DNA from: Betaproteobacteria bacterium
GTDB taxonomy: Bacteria; Pseudomonadota; Gammaproteobacteria; Burkholderiales; SG8-39
Direction: 5' to 3'
Assembly (NCBI GenBank): GCA_022340285.1
Contig: JAJDOG010000024.1
Span: 186,001-250,000, forward strand
Length of the DNA: 64,000 bases
The translations under genes were made by a program, and so were the position numbers. Numbering within the stretch: position 1 is the first letter of the stretch; each line of letters begins with the position of its first letter. This document shows, one piece after another, positions 27,726-37,552 of the stretch. Under the pieces are notes generated by a model. That model searched no databases, was not told the DNA's origin, and was given only the letters and a program-made list of their open reading frames with translations.

Positions 27726-29291
27726 ATGGACATCACGATCAAGCAGGCGCTGATCAGCGTCTCAGACAAGTTTGGCATTGCAGACTTCGCACGTGCCCTC
27801 GCCGACCGGGGCGTCAAGATCCTCTCCACCGGCGGAACTGCCAAGCTGCTCAAGGATAAAGGCGTCGCGGTGATCGAGGTCGGTGACCACACCGGCTTTC
27901 CCGAAATGCTCGACGGTCGCGTCAAGACGCTGCATCCGAAGATCCATGGCGGCATTCTCGCGCGCCGCGACACGCCGGCGCACCTGGCCGCGATCGACGC
28001 AGCAGGCATCGCGCCGATCGACCTCGTGGTGGTCAATCTGTATCCCTTCGCGCAGACCGTCGCACGGCCCGAGTGCACGCTCGCGGAGGCGGTCGAGAAC
28101 ATCGACATCGGCGGCCCGACCATGGTGCGTGCGGCAGCCAAGAACTATCCCGGCGTTGCGGTCGTCACCGATCCCGGTGACTACAGTCGCGTGATGGACG
28201 AGCTCGATGTCCGCGGCGGCGCGCTCTCCGCCGAAACGCGCTTCGAGCTCGCCAAGAAGGCGTTTGCGCATACTGCCGCCTACGACGCCGCGATCGGTAA
28301 CTATCTCACCAGCCTCGACGAGAGAAACGACGCCGCGAGCTTTCCCGACCGGCTGACGATACAGTGGCACAAGGCGCAGGAGATGCGCTACGGGGAAAAT
28401 CCGCACCAGCAGGCCGCCTTCTATCGCGATGCCGTCCCACCACAGGGCAGCCTTGCTCAGTACACCCAGCTCCAGGGCAAGGAGCTTTCGTACAACAACA
28501 TCGCCGATGCCGACGCCGCATGGGAGTGCGTGAAGACGTTTGACGGTCCCGCCTGCGTGATCATCAAGCACGCCAATCCGTGCGGAGTGGCCGAGGCCGC
28601 CGACTGCCTGACGGCATACCAGCACGCTTTTGCAACCGACCCGACTTCCGCTTTCGGGGGCATCATTGCCTTCAACCGTGCAATCGATGGCCGCACCGCC
28701 GAGGCGGTGGCGAAGCAGTTCGTGGAAGTCGTGATCGCCCCGGAGATCAGCGCCGAGGCGCGCGCGGCATTCGCGCCGAAGACGAACGTGAGGGTTCTCG
28801 CCGTCCCGATGGGCAACGAGGTTCAACGCCACGACTTCAAGCGCGTGGGTGGCGGATTGCTGGTCCAGACACCTGACGCGAAGAACGTTGCGAAGACGGA
28901 TTTCCGGGTCGTCACCAAGCGCGCGCCGAGCGACGCCGAATTGAGCGACCTGCTGTTCGCCTGGCGTGTCGCGAAGTTCGTCAAGTCCAACGCGATCGTC
29001 TTCTGCGGCGGCGGGCGCACGCTCGGCGTGGGCGCGGGCCAGATGAGTCGTGTCGATTCGGCGCGTATCGCGGCAATCAAGGCGCAGAACGCGGGCCTTT
29101 CGCTGGCGGGCTCGGTGGTCGCCTCGGACGCGTTCTTTCCGTTCCGCGACGGGGTGGACGTGGTGGCGCAGGCCGGCGCAAAGACCATCGTCGAGCCCGG
29201 CGGGAGCGTTCGCGACGACGAGGTGATCGCGGCGGCGGACGAATTGGGGATCGCGATGGTCTTCACGGGCATCCGGCATTTTCGACACTGA
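27726..29291 (+). CDS. purH: Bifunctional AICAR formyltransferase/IMP cyclohydrolase
   Basis: Last two steps of IMP synthesis, 521 residues. The N-terminal IMP cyclohydrolase (MGS-like) domain has [14 protein letters not shown] and [13 protein letters not shown]. The C-terminal AICAR transformylase domain has the catalytic KHANPCGVA and [11 protein letters not shown]-type motif ([14 protein letters not shown]). The start ATG is 40 bp after a TACAAT box at 27680. It heads purH-pagP-purD-hemF. Confidence 0.97.
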   Translation: MDITIKQALISVSDKFGIADFARALADRGVKILSTGGTAKLLKDKGVAVIEVGDHTGFPEMLDGRVKTLHPKIHGGILARRDTPAHLAAIDAAGIAPIDLVVVNLYPFAQTVARPECTLAEAVENIDIGGPTMVRAAAKNYPGVAVVTDPGDYSRVMDELDVRGGALSAETRFELAKKAFAHTAAYDAAIGNYLTSLDERNDAASFPDRLTIQWHKAQEMRYGENPHQQAAFYRDAVPPQGSLAQYTQLQGKELSYNNIADADAAWECVKTFDGPACVIIKHANPCGVAEAADCLTAYQHAFATDPTSAFGGIIAFNRAIDGRTAEAVAKQFVEVVIAPEISAEARAAFAPKTNVRVLAVPMGNEVQRHDFKRVGGGLLVQTPDAKNVAKTDFRVVTKRAPSDAELSDLLFAWRVAKFVKSNAIVFCGGGRTLGVGAGQMSRVDSARIAAIKAQNAGLSLAGSVVASDAFFPFRDGVDVVAQAGAKTIVEPGGSVRDDEVIAAADELGIAMVFTGIRHFRH

Positions 29292-29301
29292 TTGGGGACG
29301 A

Positions 29302-29850
29302 ATGAATCTACGAACGGGCCCGATGCGATTTCTGTTAGGGGTGGCGTTGTGGCTGCTGGTTTTCATATCCAACGCAAACGCGTGGGAGTGCAAGGATTGG
29401 GGCGAGTGGTTCAACGACCGGTGTATCGGCACGAAAGCAGCCTGGAAGGAAGGGGACTGGAATCTGTTCGTTCCCTTTTACACTTGGCACGCGCCCTACG
29501 CATATGACAACCGGGACGTGCAGAACAGCTTTCCCCTTGGAGGCGGCATCGCGCGATCGGTGTACAAGGAACGCCAAACCGACATGCTCTATGGCATGGC
29601 TTTCCAGGATTCCCACTACAAGCCGATGTACGTCGCCGGGTACGGCTACCTGTACAACTGGGGCGAGCGCGCATCGTTTAATTCCGGCATCGGCTTCACC
29701 GCATTTCTGTGGGCACGCTCCGAAAACAACTACATCCCGCTTCCGGGCATCGCGCCGATTGCCTCGGCGGGCTATTCACGGGTTTCGGTGATGGGCACCT
29801 ACCTCCCGTTCATCAACGTGGCGATGTTCTGGGCGCGGGTGAGGTTCTAG
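29302..29850 (+). CDS. pagP: Lipid A palmitoyltransferase PagP
   Basis: Outer-membrane enzyme, 182 residues, that moves a palmitate from phospholipid to lipid A and raises resistance to cationic peptides. A signal peptide (LGVALWLLVFISNANA) precedes an eight-stranded barrel. Family motifs are NLFVPFYTWHAPYAYD, YGMAFQDSHYKP and NYIPLPGIAPIASAGYS. The catalytic residues correspond to H63, D103 and S104 of the precursor. It lies 10 bp after purH and 7 bp before purD, so it seems co-transcribed with purine genes, an odd place for this enzyme. Confidence 0.88.
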   Translation: MNLRTGPMRFLLGVALWLLVFISNANAWECKDWGEWFNDRCIGTKAAWKEGDWNLFVPFYTWHAPYAYDNRDVQNSFPLGGGIARSVYKERQTDMLYGMAFQDSHYKPMYVAGYGYLYNWGERASFNSGIGFTAFLWARSENNYIPLPGIAPIASAGYSRVSVMGTYLPFINVAMFWARVRF

Positions 29851-29857
29851 CACCGTC

Positions 29858-31138
29858 ATGAAGGTGCTGGTGATCGGATCGGGCGGCCGCGAGCATGCAC
29901 TCGCCTGGAAGCTCGCGCGCAGCCCGCGCATTCAGAAGGTGCTGGTCGCACCCGGCAACGCCGGCACCGCGACCGAGGAAGGCGTCGAGAATATCCCGAT
30001 CACGGACCTAGACGAGCTCGCGGCGTTCGCGACTCGCGAAAAGATCCAGCTCACGGTGGTCGGCCCGGAAGCGCCGCTTGCCGCGGGGGTCGTCGATCTC
30101 TTCCAGGCGCGCGGACTGAGGATTTTCGGACCCACACGCGCCGCGGCGCAGCTCGAGAGCTCCAAGGAGTTCGCCAAGAAATTCCTCGTCCGTCACGGGA
30201 TTCCAACCGGTGCGTACGCAAGCTTCACCGCACCGGGCGACGCCCATGCGTATGTCGAAACGCGCGGCGCGCCGGTCGTGATCAAGGCGGACGGCCTCGC
30301 AGCCGGCAAGGGCGTGGTCGTCGCGACGACGGCGGCCGATGCGCATGCGGCAATCGACCATATGCTCGTTGAAGGCGGCATGGGAGAGGCCGGCGCACGC
30401 GTGGTGATCGAGGAATTTCTCGCCGGCGAGGAGGCGAGCTTCATCGTCCTCGTCGACGGCAGGAACGTGCTCGCGCTTGCCACGAGCCAGGATCACAAGC
30501 GCCTGAAGGATGGCGACACGGGCCCGAATACCGGTGGAATGGGCGCGTATTCCCCGGCGCCGGTCGTCACGCCCGCGCTCCATGCGCGCGTGGTGCGCGA
30601 GATCATCGCACCGACGGTGCGCGGCATGGCGGCCGACGGTATTCCCTATTCGGGATTCCTCTATGCCGGCCTCATGATCGACGCCGCCGGCAATCCGAAA
30701 GTGCTCGAGTTCAACTGCCGGTTGGGCGATCCCGAGACCCAGCCCATCATGATGAGGCTGCGCTCGGACCTCTTCGAGCTCGTCGAGCAGGCGATGAACG
30801 CAAAACTGGACGAGACCGAGGCCGAGTGGGACCGTCGCGCTGCCCTCGGGGTAGTGCTGGCCGCCGCGAACTATCCCGAAGCCCCGCGGAAGGGGGACCT
30901 CATCAGCGGATTAGGCGAGCGAGGCGAGGATTTTCACATCTTTCATGCCGGCACGACCCTCGCCGATGGCAAGATCCTGACCGCGGGCGGGCGCGTGCTG
31001 TGCGTCACGGCGCTCGGCGATTCGATCAAGATGGCGCGGACGCGTGCCTACCAAGTCGTCGACGCCGTACGCTTCGACGGGATGCAGTACCGAACGGACA
31101 TCGGGTATCGCGCCATCGAGACGCGCAAGCCAGGCTGA
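29858..31138 (+). CDS. purD: Phosphoribosylamine-glycine ligase
   Basis: Second step of purine synthesis, an ATP-grasp enzyme of 426 residues. It begins [20 protein letters not shown]. It has [43 protein letters not shown] and the metal-binding [13 protein letters not shown]. The length is normal. hemF begins 2 bp after the stop. Confidence 0.97.
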   Translation: MKVLVIGSGGREHALAWKLARSPRIQKVLVAPGNAGTATEEGVENIPITDLDELAAFATREKIQLTVVGPEAPLAAGVVDLFQARGLRIFGPTRAAAQLESSKEFAKKFLVRHGIPTGAYASFTAPGDAHAYVETRGAPVVIKADGLAAGKGVVVATTAADAHAAIDHMLVEGGMGEAGARVVIEEFLAGEEASFIVLVDGRNVLALATSQDHKRLKDGDTGPNTGGMGAYSPAPVVTPALHARVVREIIAPTVRGMAADGIPYSGFLYAGLMIDAAGNPKVLEFNCRLGDPETQPIMMRLRSDLFELVEQAMNAKLDETEAEWDRRAALGVVLAAANYPEAPRKGDLISGLGERGEDFHIFHAGTTLADGKILTAGGRVLCVTALGDSIKMARTRAYQVVDAVRFDGMQYRTDIGYRAIETRKPG

Positions 31139-31140
31139 TC

Positions 31141-32037
31141 ATGCACACGCAATCTATCGTCGATTACCTGCAAGGTCTGCAGGACCGGATCGTAGCGGAG
31201 CTCGAGCGCCAGGACGGCGGCAAATTCCGCACCGACAGCTGGAAACGAAAGGGCGGCGGCGGCGGAATCTCGCGGCTGATCGAGGATGGCCAGCTGCTCG
31301 AGCGCGGTGGGGTGAACTTTTCTCACGTGACGGGCGCGAACCTGCCGCCTTCCGCCAGCGCCGGCCGGCCAGAAGTGGCCGGGCGCGCGTTCGAAGCGAT
31401 GGGAGTTTCGCTCGTGCTGCACCCGCGCAATCCGTTCGTTCCGACGGTGCACCTCAACGTGCGCTGCTTCATCGCCACGAAGGAGGGTGCCGAGCCGGTC
31501 TGGTGGTTCGGGGGCGGCATGGACCTCACGCCTTATTACGGATTCGAGGAGGACGCGCAGCATTTTCACAGGACCTGCAAGGCCGCACTCGACCCGCTCG
31601 GGACCCCGTACTACCCCCGTTTCAAGCAGTGGTGCGACGAGTATTTCTTCATTCACCATCGCCGCGAGCCGCGTGGTGTCGGCGGGATCTTCTTCGACGA
31701 TCTCAACCAGGGCGGCTTCGACCACTGCTTCGAGCTCACCAAGCGAGTCGGCGATCATTTCCTGCCTGCTTATGCGCCGATCGTCGAACGCAGGCGCGAC
31801 ACGCCGTACGGCGAGCGCGAGCGGGACTTCCAGACCTACCGCCGCGGACGCTACGTGGAATTCAACCTGGTCTACGATCGCGGCACGGTCTTCGGGCTGC
31901 AGTCGGGCGGCCGCACCGAGTCGATCCTGATGTCGCTGCCGCCGGTCGTGAAATGGCGGTACGACTGGAAGCCGGATCCAGGCACCCCGGAAGAAAAGCT
32001 CTACGCCGAATTTCTGAAGGCGCGCGACTGGGCGTAG
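31141..32037 (+). CDS. hemF: Oxygen-dependent coproporphyrinogen III oxidase
   Basis: Aerobic haem synthesis enzyme, 298 residues, converting coproporphyrinogen III to protoporphyrinogen IX. The family start is visible ([17 protein letters not shown]), followed by [20 protein letters not shown] in parts, [19 protein letters not shown], and [20 protein letters not shown]. The ATG at 31141 follows the purD stop closely; the frame is open upstream only by chance. A radical-SAM HemW-like gene lies nearby on the other strand. It converges with a HAD gene after 7 bp. Confidence 0.97.
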   Translation: MHTQSIVDYLQGLQDRIVAELERQDGGKFRTDSWKRKGGGGGISRLIEDGQLLERGGVNFSHVTGANLPPSASAGRPEVAGRAFEAMGVSLVLHPRNPFVPTVHLNVRCFIATKEGAEPVWWFGGGMDLTPYYGFEEDAQHFHRTCKAALDPLGTPYYPRFKQWCDEYFFIHHRREPRGVGGIFFDDLNQGGFDHCFELTKRVGDHFLPAYAPIVERRRDTPYGERERDFQTYRRGRYVEFNLVYDRGTVFGLQSGGRTESILMSLPPVVKWRYDWKPDPGTPEEKLYAEFLKARDWA

Positions 32038-32044
32038 CGAATCC

Positions 32045-32764
32045 TCAACACCCGAGTTGCCGTGCGAGATCCAGAAAGTTCTTCGCGTTCGCGTCGAACC
32101 TCGGTTCCGGCACCACGTCCTTGAGCGCGGGATCCCCGAACTCGAGCGGTCGTGCCACGAATGCGGTGCGCAGACCCGCCCGGGCGGCGCCATCGAGATC
32201 GTCCTTGTGCGCGGCGACCATCAGCACCTCACCCGGCTCGATGCCCAGCAGTCGCGGCACCGAGAGATAGGCCTCCGGATCGGGCTTGTAGTGCCGCGCG
32301 ATCTCGGCGGAAAGCACGACGTCCCACGGCAGTCCGGCACGTTTCGCCATGTTGACGAGCAGCGCCACGTTGCCGTTCGACATGGTCGCCAGAACATAGC
32401 GCTTCTTCAACCGTTTCACTCCCGCGACGGCATCCTTCCACGGTGCCAGCCGGTGCCATGCCCGGTTTAAGTCGACGCGCTCGTCCTCGGAGAGCGAGGT
32501 GAGACCGAACTCTCGGATCAATCCATCGAGAATCATCCGGTGCAGGTCGTCGATTCTCGTCCAGCCGAGTTCGCCGCGCCGCACCCGATCCATCGCCGGC
32601 CGATATCCGGCGCGCCATGCGTCGGCAAACGCGGTCCAGTCGACCTTGATCCCCTTGCGTCGTCCGAGCTTGCGACCTTCCTTGATGAGCGAGCCGCGCC
32701 AGTCGACCACGGTACCGAACACGTCGAAGGCGAGCGCCTTGACTTGACGCAGGCTGCGATTCAT
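32045..32764 (-). CDS. HAD hydrolase, haloacid dehalogenase type II family
   Basis: A 239-residue HAD protein with nucleophile D14 (ALAFDVFGTVVDWRG), the serine motif ATMSNGN, the lysine motif HYKPDPEAYLS and the acidic motif MVAAHKDDLDGAARAG. These match the L-2-haloacid dehalogenase (type II) subfamily. Many members act on phosphates or remain unassigned, so dehalogenation is only a possibility. It overlaps the end of the HemW-like gene (ATGA) and is probably the last gene of the rph operon. Confidence 0.8.
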   Translation of the reverse strand: MNRSLRQVKALAFDVFGTVVDWRGSLIKEGRKLGRRKGIKVDWTAFADAWRAGYRPAMDRVRRGELGWTRIDDLHRMILDGLIREFGLTSLSEDERVDLNRAWHRLAPWKDAVAGVKRLKKRYVLATMSNGNVALLVNMAKRAGLPWDVVLSAEIARHYKPDPEAYLSVPRLLGIEPGEVLMVAAHKDDLDGAARAGLRTAFVARPLEFGDPALKDVVPEPRFDANAKNFLDLARQLGC

Positions 32765-34023
32765 CGAGACACTTCTCCATCCGTGCGTGCCGACGCCGGC
32801 CCCGGCAGGAAAAGCTGCAGGAGATCATTCAGGAAGCGCTGTCCGAGCGCGGTCGGCCGGATGAGCTGGTGGTCACGCTCGATCAGGCCCTTGGCCTCGG
32901 CGACGGCGAGCTGCGCCTGCACGGCGGAGACCGGCAGACCGGTTCGACCCGTGAACGTTGCAACCGGGATGCCATCCGTCAGGCGTAGCGCGTTCATCAT
33001 GAACTCGAAAGGCAGCTCGCCACGCTCGATCTCGCGTCGCTCGACGATCTGTTCGCCTTGACCGACGCGTCGCATGTATTCCACCGGTGTGCGCGTCCGG
33101 ACCTCGCGCACGATCCGATCCGCGAACGAGATCTTCGCGTGCGCCCCGGCACCGATTCCGAGGTAGTCGCCGAAGCGCCAGTAATTGAGGTTGTGCCAGC
33201 ACTCCCTTGCCGAACGCGCGTAGGCGGAGGTCTCGTAATGCATATAGCCCGCCTCCACGAGCCTCTGCACGACGCGCTCGTGGATGTCGGCCTGGGTCTC
33301 CTCGTCCGGAAGGCGCGGCGGATGCCGGAAGAAGAGCGTGTTGGGTTCGAGCGTCAGGTGGTAGAAGGAGAGATGCGGCGCACCCGTGGCGACGGCCGCA
33401 GTGATGTCGGAGGTGGCCTCCTCGACCGTCTGCTCAGGCAACGCGTACATGAGGTCCAGGTTGAAATTCGCGAAGTGCGTCTGCGCGATCTCTACGGCGC
33501 GGTGCGCCTCGCGCGCGTCGTGAATGCGGCCGAGCGCCGCAAGATGCTTCGGGTTGAAGCTCTGGATTCCGACCGAAAGCCGATTGACGCCCGCAGCGGC
33601 GAAATCGCGGAACTTGTCGGCCTCGAAGGTGCCGGGATTCGCCTCGAGCGTAATTTCGGCGTCGGGGTCGACGTTCAATCGGGCGCGAACCCCCGCGAGC
33701 AGCGCATCGATCGCGCGGGCCGAGAAGAGGCTCGGCGTGCCCCCGCCGAAGAAGATGGCGTGCACCCGGCGACCCCATACTGACGGCAGCGCCGTCTCCA
33801 GGTCGGCGAGCAGCGCCGCGACGTAATCGCCCTCCGGCACGGCGGCGCGCAGCTCGTGTGAATTGAAGTCGCAGTACGGGCACTTCCGCATGCACCAGGG
33901 CAAATGCACGTAAAGCGCGAGCGGTGGCAGGCTCGTGAGCCGGATGCCCTGGGCCGGGGGCGAAACCTGGGTGACCGAATCGGGCATGGCTCTGTGCATT
34001 GCGCCATGATACGCGCAGCACAT
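32761..34023 (-). CDS. hemW: HemW-like radical SAM protein (coproporphyrinogen III oxidase-like)
   Basis: Radical-SAM protein, 420 residues from the first ATG, with CMRKCPYC (C44, C48, C51), the FFGGGTPSLFSARAID motif and a C-terminal HemN-type domain. HemW is a haem-binding chaperone rather than a true HemN oxidase; the extra N-terminal HemN region and its fourth cysteine are absent here. The ribosome site GGAAGGAG is only 1 nt from the ATG at 34023, so ATG 33999 or 33987 may be used instead. The gene follows rdgB by 15 bp, the usual order. Confidence 0.88.
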   Translation of the reverse strand: MCCAYHGAMHRAMPDSVTQVSPPAQGIRLTSLPPLALYVHLPWCMRKCPYCDFNSHELRAAVPEGDYVAALLADLETALPSVWGRRVHAIFFGGGTPSLFSARAIDALLAGVRARLNVDPDAEITLEANPGTFEADKFRDFAAAGVNRLSVGIQSFNPKHLAALGRIHDAREAHRAVEIAQTHFANFNLDLMYALPEQTVEEATSDITAAVATGAPHLSFYHLTLEPNTLFFRHPPRLPDEETQADIHERVVQRLVEAGYMHYETSAYARSARECWHNLNYWRFGDYLGIGAGAHAKISFADRIVREVRTRTPVEYMRRVGQGEQIVERREIERGELPFEFMMNALRLTDGIPVATFTGRTGLPVSAVQAQLAVAEAKGLIERDHQLIRPTALGQRFLNDLLQLFLPGPASARTDGEVSR

Positions 34024-34038
34024 GCTCCTTCCGAAGGT

Positions 34039-34629
34039 TCAGGGCTCCTCGCGCAGCAGCGCAATCAGTCGCGCAAGCGCTTTTCCGCGGTGACTCAACG
34101 CGTTTTTTCGGGTCGGTTCAAGCTCGGCTGCCGTTCTTCCAAGCGCGGGGACGAAGAAGTACGGGTCGTAACCGAATCCCCCGGCCCCGCGCGGGTTGTC
34201 GATGACCTCCCCATGCCACCGTCCTTCCGCAATCAGGGGCTCCGGGTCCTCCGCGTGCCGCACGAGCACCACGACGCAGTAGTAGTGGGCGCGCCGATCC
34301 GCTTCATGCTTCAGCAGTTCGACGAGCCGCTCGTTGTTTCGCGCGTCCGACCTGGGCTCCCCGCCGAATCGCGCCGAATGCACGCCCGGCTCGCCTCCAA
34401 GCGCTGCGGCGCAGATTCCCGAATCGTCGGCCAGCGCAGGCAGCCCCGCATGGCGGGCCGCGTTGCGGGCCTTGCCGAGCGCGTTTTCTACGAACGTCGA
34501 GTGGGGCTCGTCGGCCTCGGGCACGCGTAGCTCCTCCTGTGACACCACCTCGATGCCGATGGGCGTGAGCAGCTCGCGAAATTCACGCAGCTTGCCGACG
34601 TTGGAGGATGCGAGAACGAGCCGTTTCAC
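34039..34629 (-). CDS. rdgB: XTP/dITP diphosphatase (RdgB/HAM1 family)
   Basis: Cleans non-canonical purine nucleotides (XTP, dITP) from the pool, 196 residues. It has the start VKRLVLASSNVGKLREF, then VENALGKARNAARHAGLPALADDSG (shown in part as ALADDSGIC), PGVHSARFGG and GGFGYDPYFF. The start is GTG at 34629, 10 bp after the rph stop; a longer open frame overlaps rph and is unlikely. Part of rph-rdgB-hemW. Confidence 0.95.
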   Translation of the reverse strand: MKRLVLASSNVGKLREFRELLTPIGIEVVSQEELRVPEADEPHSTFVENALGKARNAARHAGLPALADDSGICAAALGGEPGVHSARFGGEPRSDARNNERLVELLKHEADRRAHYYCVVVLVRHAEDPEPLIAEGRWHGEVIDNPRGAGGFGYDPYFFVPALGRTAAELEPTRKNALSHRGKALARLIALLREEP

Positions 34630-34639
34630 CGCCCTGGTT

Positions 34640-35392
34640 TCACGCCGTGCCGAGTGCAGAACGCTGGCAGGCCACAAGCTCCCGGATGCCGCGCTCGGCG
34701 AGCGCCACCAGCGCGTCCAGCTCCGAGCGCGAGAACGCGTGCCCTTCCGCCGTGCCCTGGATCTCGATGAATCCGCCGCTGCCGGTCATGACCACGTTCA
34801 TGTCGGTGTCGCACGCAGCGTCCTCGGCATAGTCGAGATCGAGCACCGGGATGCCCGCGTAGACACCGACCGAAACGGCGGCAACAAAGTCGCGGATGGG
34901 TGACGCGTCGATCACACCGATCCGCAGCAGCTGGGAAACGGCATCATGCACGGCGACGAAGGCCCCGGTGATGCTCGCGGTGCGTGTGCCGCCGTCCGCC
35001 TGGATGACGTCGCAGTCGATCTGGATCGTTCGTGCGCCCAGCTTGGTCAGGTCCGTGACAGCGCGCAGCGATCGGCCGATGAGCCGCTGGATCTCCTGCG
35101 TGCGGCCGGACTGCTTGCCTCGCGCTGCCTCACGATCTGTCCGGGTATTGGTGGAGCGCGGCAGCATCCCGTACTCCGCGGTGACCCAGCCCTGGCCGCT
35201 CTCCTTGAGGAATGACGGAACCCTGTCTTCGACGCTCGCGGTGCAAAGGACCCGCGTGTCGCCGAACTCGACGAGTACGCTGCCTTCCGCGTGCTTGGTG
35301 TACCCGCGCTGGATGCGTACGGCTCGCAGCTCGTCGGCTCGCCGACCGCTCGGCCGGCCGCCCTGCGTCAGATCAGCCGCCGCCGCGGTCAT
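34640..35392 (-). CDS. rph: Ribonuclease PH
   Basis: Phosphate-dependent 3'-5' exoribonuclease that trims tRNA 3' ends, 250 residues. Motifs are [21 protein letters not shown] split across the N-terminus, [52 protein letters not shown], and [20 protein letters not shown] in parts. I chose ATG 35392 ([12 protein letters not shown]), which overlaps the end of the PP2C gene by 20 bp. The length is normal. Confidence 0.96.
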   Translation of the reverse strand: MTAAAADLTQGGRPSGRRADELRAVRIQRGYTKHAEGSVLVEFGDTRVLCTASVEDRVPSFLKESGQGWVTAEYGMLPRSTNTRTDREAARGKQSGRTQEIQRLIGRSLRAVTDLTKLGARTIQIDCDVIQADGGTRTASITGAFVAVHDAVSQLLRIGVIDASPIRDFVAAVSVGVYAGIPVLDLDYAEDAACDTDMNVVMTGSGGFIEIQGTAEGHAFSRSELDALVALAERGIRELVACQRSALGTA

Positions 35393-36308
35393 TCCCGCTG
35401 TGCTTCCGGATGGCGTTCCGGATCTCGTCGATCGCGCGCTCGATCTCGTCATCGGAGAGGTAGCCGGGCGCTGCGGGCGGTGTGGTCCTGTGGAACTGCG
35501 CCACCGTGCTCTTGTATTCCTTCTCGTCCATCGTCACCGTCGAGATCCACGTCGGTGCCTCGTCCCCTAGCTCGTCGGCCCAGGTCATTGCGAGTGCCGA
35601 GAGGTTGTCTCCTTCCCTGCCGGCGCGCGCCTCGGCCATGTCGAGAAGCTTGGGCACCGCGGTGAGCATGTCGGCGCGCAGCAATTCTTCGCAGATGATC
35701 TTCGAATTCAGCGCGCCCCACAGCCCGTCGGTGCAGATGAGGATGATGTCGCCATGCTTCAGCGCCACGCGGCGGGAGAGATCGACACGCGGAACCGTCA
35801 TCTGCCCGAGACAGTTAAAGATCTTGTTCCGGTCCGGATGCGCGGGGACCGCCTCCTCGCGAATTCGTCCGGCGTCGACCAGGATCTGCACCCGCGAGTG
35901 ATCCTTGGTCACGTGCTCGACGCGTCCCTCGCGGATGAAATAGAGGCGCGAATCTCCGACGTGCGCCCAGTGAGCGAGCCCGTCCTGCACGATGCAGGCC
36001 ACGCAGGTCGTGCGAGGCGTCTCCAGCAGGTTCCGCTGGTTCGCGTAGTCGATGATGGAGTGATGCGCATTGGTGATCGCGTTCAATAGGAAGCGGAACG
36101 GATCTTCGAGCCGCGGTTTCGCTTCGCGCTGGTACGCCTCGCCGATGAACTGGGTGGCGATCTGCGCGGCGACCTCTCCATGCAAGTGCCCGCCCATGCC
36201 GTCCGCCACGACCATCATCAGCGAGTCGCGCGTGTAAGCGTAGGCCACGCGATCCTGGTTCATCTTGCGTGGGCCTTGGCGGCTGTCCTGGTAGATGGAG
36301 AATTTCAT
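35373..36308 (-). CDS. PP2C-family serine/threonine protein phosphatase
   Basis: Metal-dependent phosphatase, 311 residues. PPM motifs in order: [30 protein letters not shown] (metal Asp36), [25 protein letters not shown] and [12 protein letters not shown]. The last 50 residues are a charged tail outside the catalytic fold. It lies 16 bp downstream of a protein kinase gene and most likely reverses it. The end overlaps rph. Confidence 0.92.
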   Translation of the reverse strand: MKFSIYQDSRQGPRKMNQDRVAYAYTRDSLMMVVADGMGGHLHGEVAAQIATQFIGEAYQREAKPRLEDPFRFLLNAITNAHHSIIDYANQRNLLETPRTTCVACIVQDGLAHWAHVGDSRLYFIREGRVEHVTKDHSRVQILVDAGRIREEAVPAHPDRNKIFNCLGQMTVPRVDLSRRVALKHGDIILICTDGLWGALNSKIICEELLRADMLTAVPKLLDMAEARAGREGDNLSALAMTWADELGDEAPTWISTVTMDEKEYKSTVAQFHRTTPPAAPGYLSDDEIERAIDEIRNAIRKHSGNDRGGG

Positions 36309-36324
36309 CGGGGCGGACTCCGGA

Positions 36325-37281
36325 TCAGGCTGCAGACTTGCGTGCTAGCTTTAGGAGCGTGCCGCGCAGCGACGAGACGAACGTCTTGCGGCGCGGCGTC
36401 TCGGGATCGCGCTCGCGTAGCAGCACCTTCTGGAGGGCGAGCACGCTTTGCGGCCGTTTCATGTGATCGAGCTGTAGGCACCAGTCGATGGTCTCGAGCA
36501 GTTGGTCCGAGTACCTCTTTCCAAACAGCTTGGTGGCGGACACGTAGCGGTCCTTGTCCATGCGCTGGTCCGCCGCCTGCGGGGCAGCACCGGCAATGCA
36601 GGCGAAGATGCTCGCGCCCACGGAGTAGACGTCGGTCCAGGGGCCGAGCAATTCGCGGTTCTTGTAGTGTTCGGGCGACGCGAATCCCGGCGTGTACATC
36701 GGATTCAGTTTGAAGCCTTCCACGGTGAGCATCTGGCGCGCCGCACCGAAATCGATCAGGACAGGCGTGCCGTCGTTTCGGACATAGATGTTAGCCGGCT
36801 TGATGTCGAGATGCAGGAGCTTGTTCAGATGCACCTCGCGCAGGCCGTTCATGAGCATCGTGAAGATGCGCCGGATGAAGTTCTCCTTGATGGCGCCACG
36901 CCGGGCCAGGATGTGCTCTTGCAGGGTGCGCCCCCGCTCGTATCGCATCACCAGGTAGACCGTCTCGTTGGCGCGGAAGAAGTTGAGAACTCGCACCAGA
37001 TTCGGATGCGACAGCTTCGCAAGCGCCCTGCCCTCCTCGAAGAAGCATTTCATGCCGTAGCGAAATGTCGCAAGATTCTCTTCGGAGATCGAAGGCAGGA
37101 CGTCACCCGCGTGCCGCAGCGCGAGCGAGCTCGGGAGATATTCCTTGATCGCGACCGGCTGGGCGTTCTCGTCCTCCGCGAGGTAGACGAGCGAGAAACC
37201 GCCGGCGGAAAGCACCTTGGTGATGCGGTAGTTCTGGAGCTGGTACCCCTCGGGCAGCGGAACGTTGGATTGGCTGGCCAT
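36325..37281 (-). CDS. Serine/threonine protein kinase (Hanks type, non-RD)
   Basis: Soluble eukaryotic-like kinase, 318 residues, with no membrane segment. The glycine loop is LSAGGFSLVYLA (residues 24-35), the ATP lysine is K46 (VAIKEYLP), the catalytic loop is HLDIKPAN (157-164) and the metal motif is DFG (177-179). The catalytic loop has HLD instead of HRD, a non-RD type. A short C-terminal tail contains KRPQSVLALQKVLL of the lower lobe. It pairs with the PP2C phosphatase gene. The targets are unknown. The 270-bp gap to divergent yicC has a TAGAAT box at 37460. Confidence 0.92.
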   Translation of the reverse strand: MASQSNVPLPEGYQLQNYRITKVLSAGGFSLVYLAEDENAQPVAIKEYLPSSLALRHAGDVLPSISEENLATFRYGMKCFFEEGRALAKLSHPNLVRVLNFFRANETVYLVMRYERGRTLQEHILARRGAIKENFIRRIFTMLMNGLREVHLNKLLHLDIKPANIYVRNDGTPVLIDFGAARQMLTVEGFKLNPMYTPGFASPEHYKNRELLGPWTDVYSVGASIFACIAGAAPQAADQRMDKDRYVSATKLFGKRYSDQLLETIDWCLQLDHMKRPQSVLALQKVLLRERDPETPRRKTFVSSLRGTLLKLARKSAA

Positions 37282-37552
37282 CGGCTGCGGCTAGTGGGCC
37301 CAAAAGACGGTGCCGCGAGCGGCCCGCGCGCCGCAGGCACACGACCCGGCTTCGGAGGCCCCCCCTTCGGTGACTCGAGCGGCTGGCATGGATAATCGAT
37401 GCGCGACTTAGCTGGAAACGACCCGAATTTCGGCTTTTTCGAAGCCCTGTTTAGCGGGCTAGAATAGCGGCATACGCGGCGGATTGTCTGGGTTTGACCC
37501 GCCAAAGTAAAGCGGAACGACCCCTCCAGCGACAACGCTTCCACACACGAAC

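Noticed and set aside
27762-29432. 556-codon minus-strand frame opposite purH
   Set aside because: purH on the plus strand is complete with all motifs; the antisense product is rich in Arg, His and Asp and resembles nothing.
32045-32764. HAD type II protein as a second proof of haloacid degradation
   Set aside because: Many members of this subfamily do not act on haloacids, and the gene belongs to the conserved rph-rdgB-hemW neighbourhood rather than the catabolic region.
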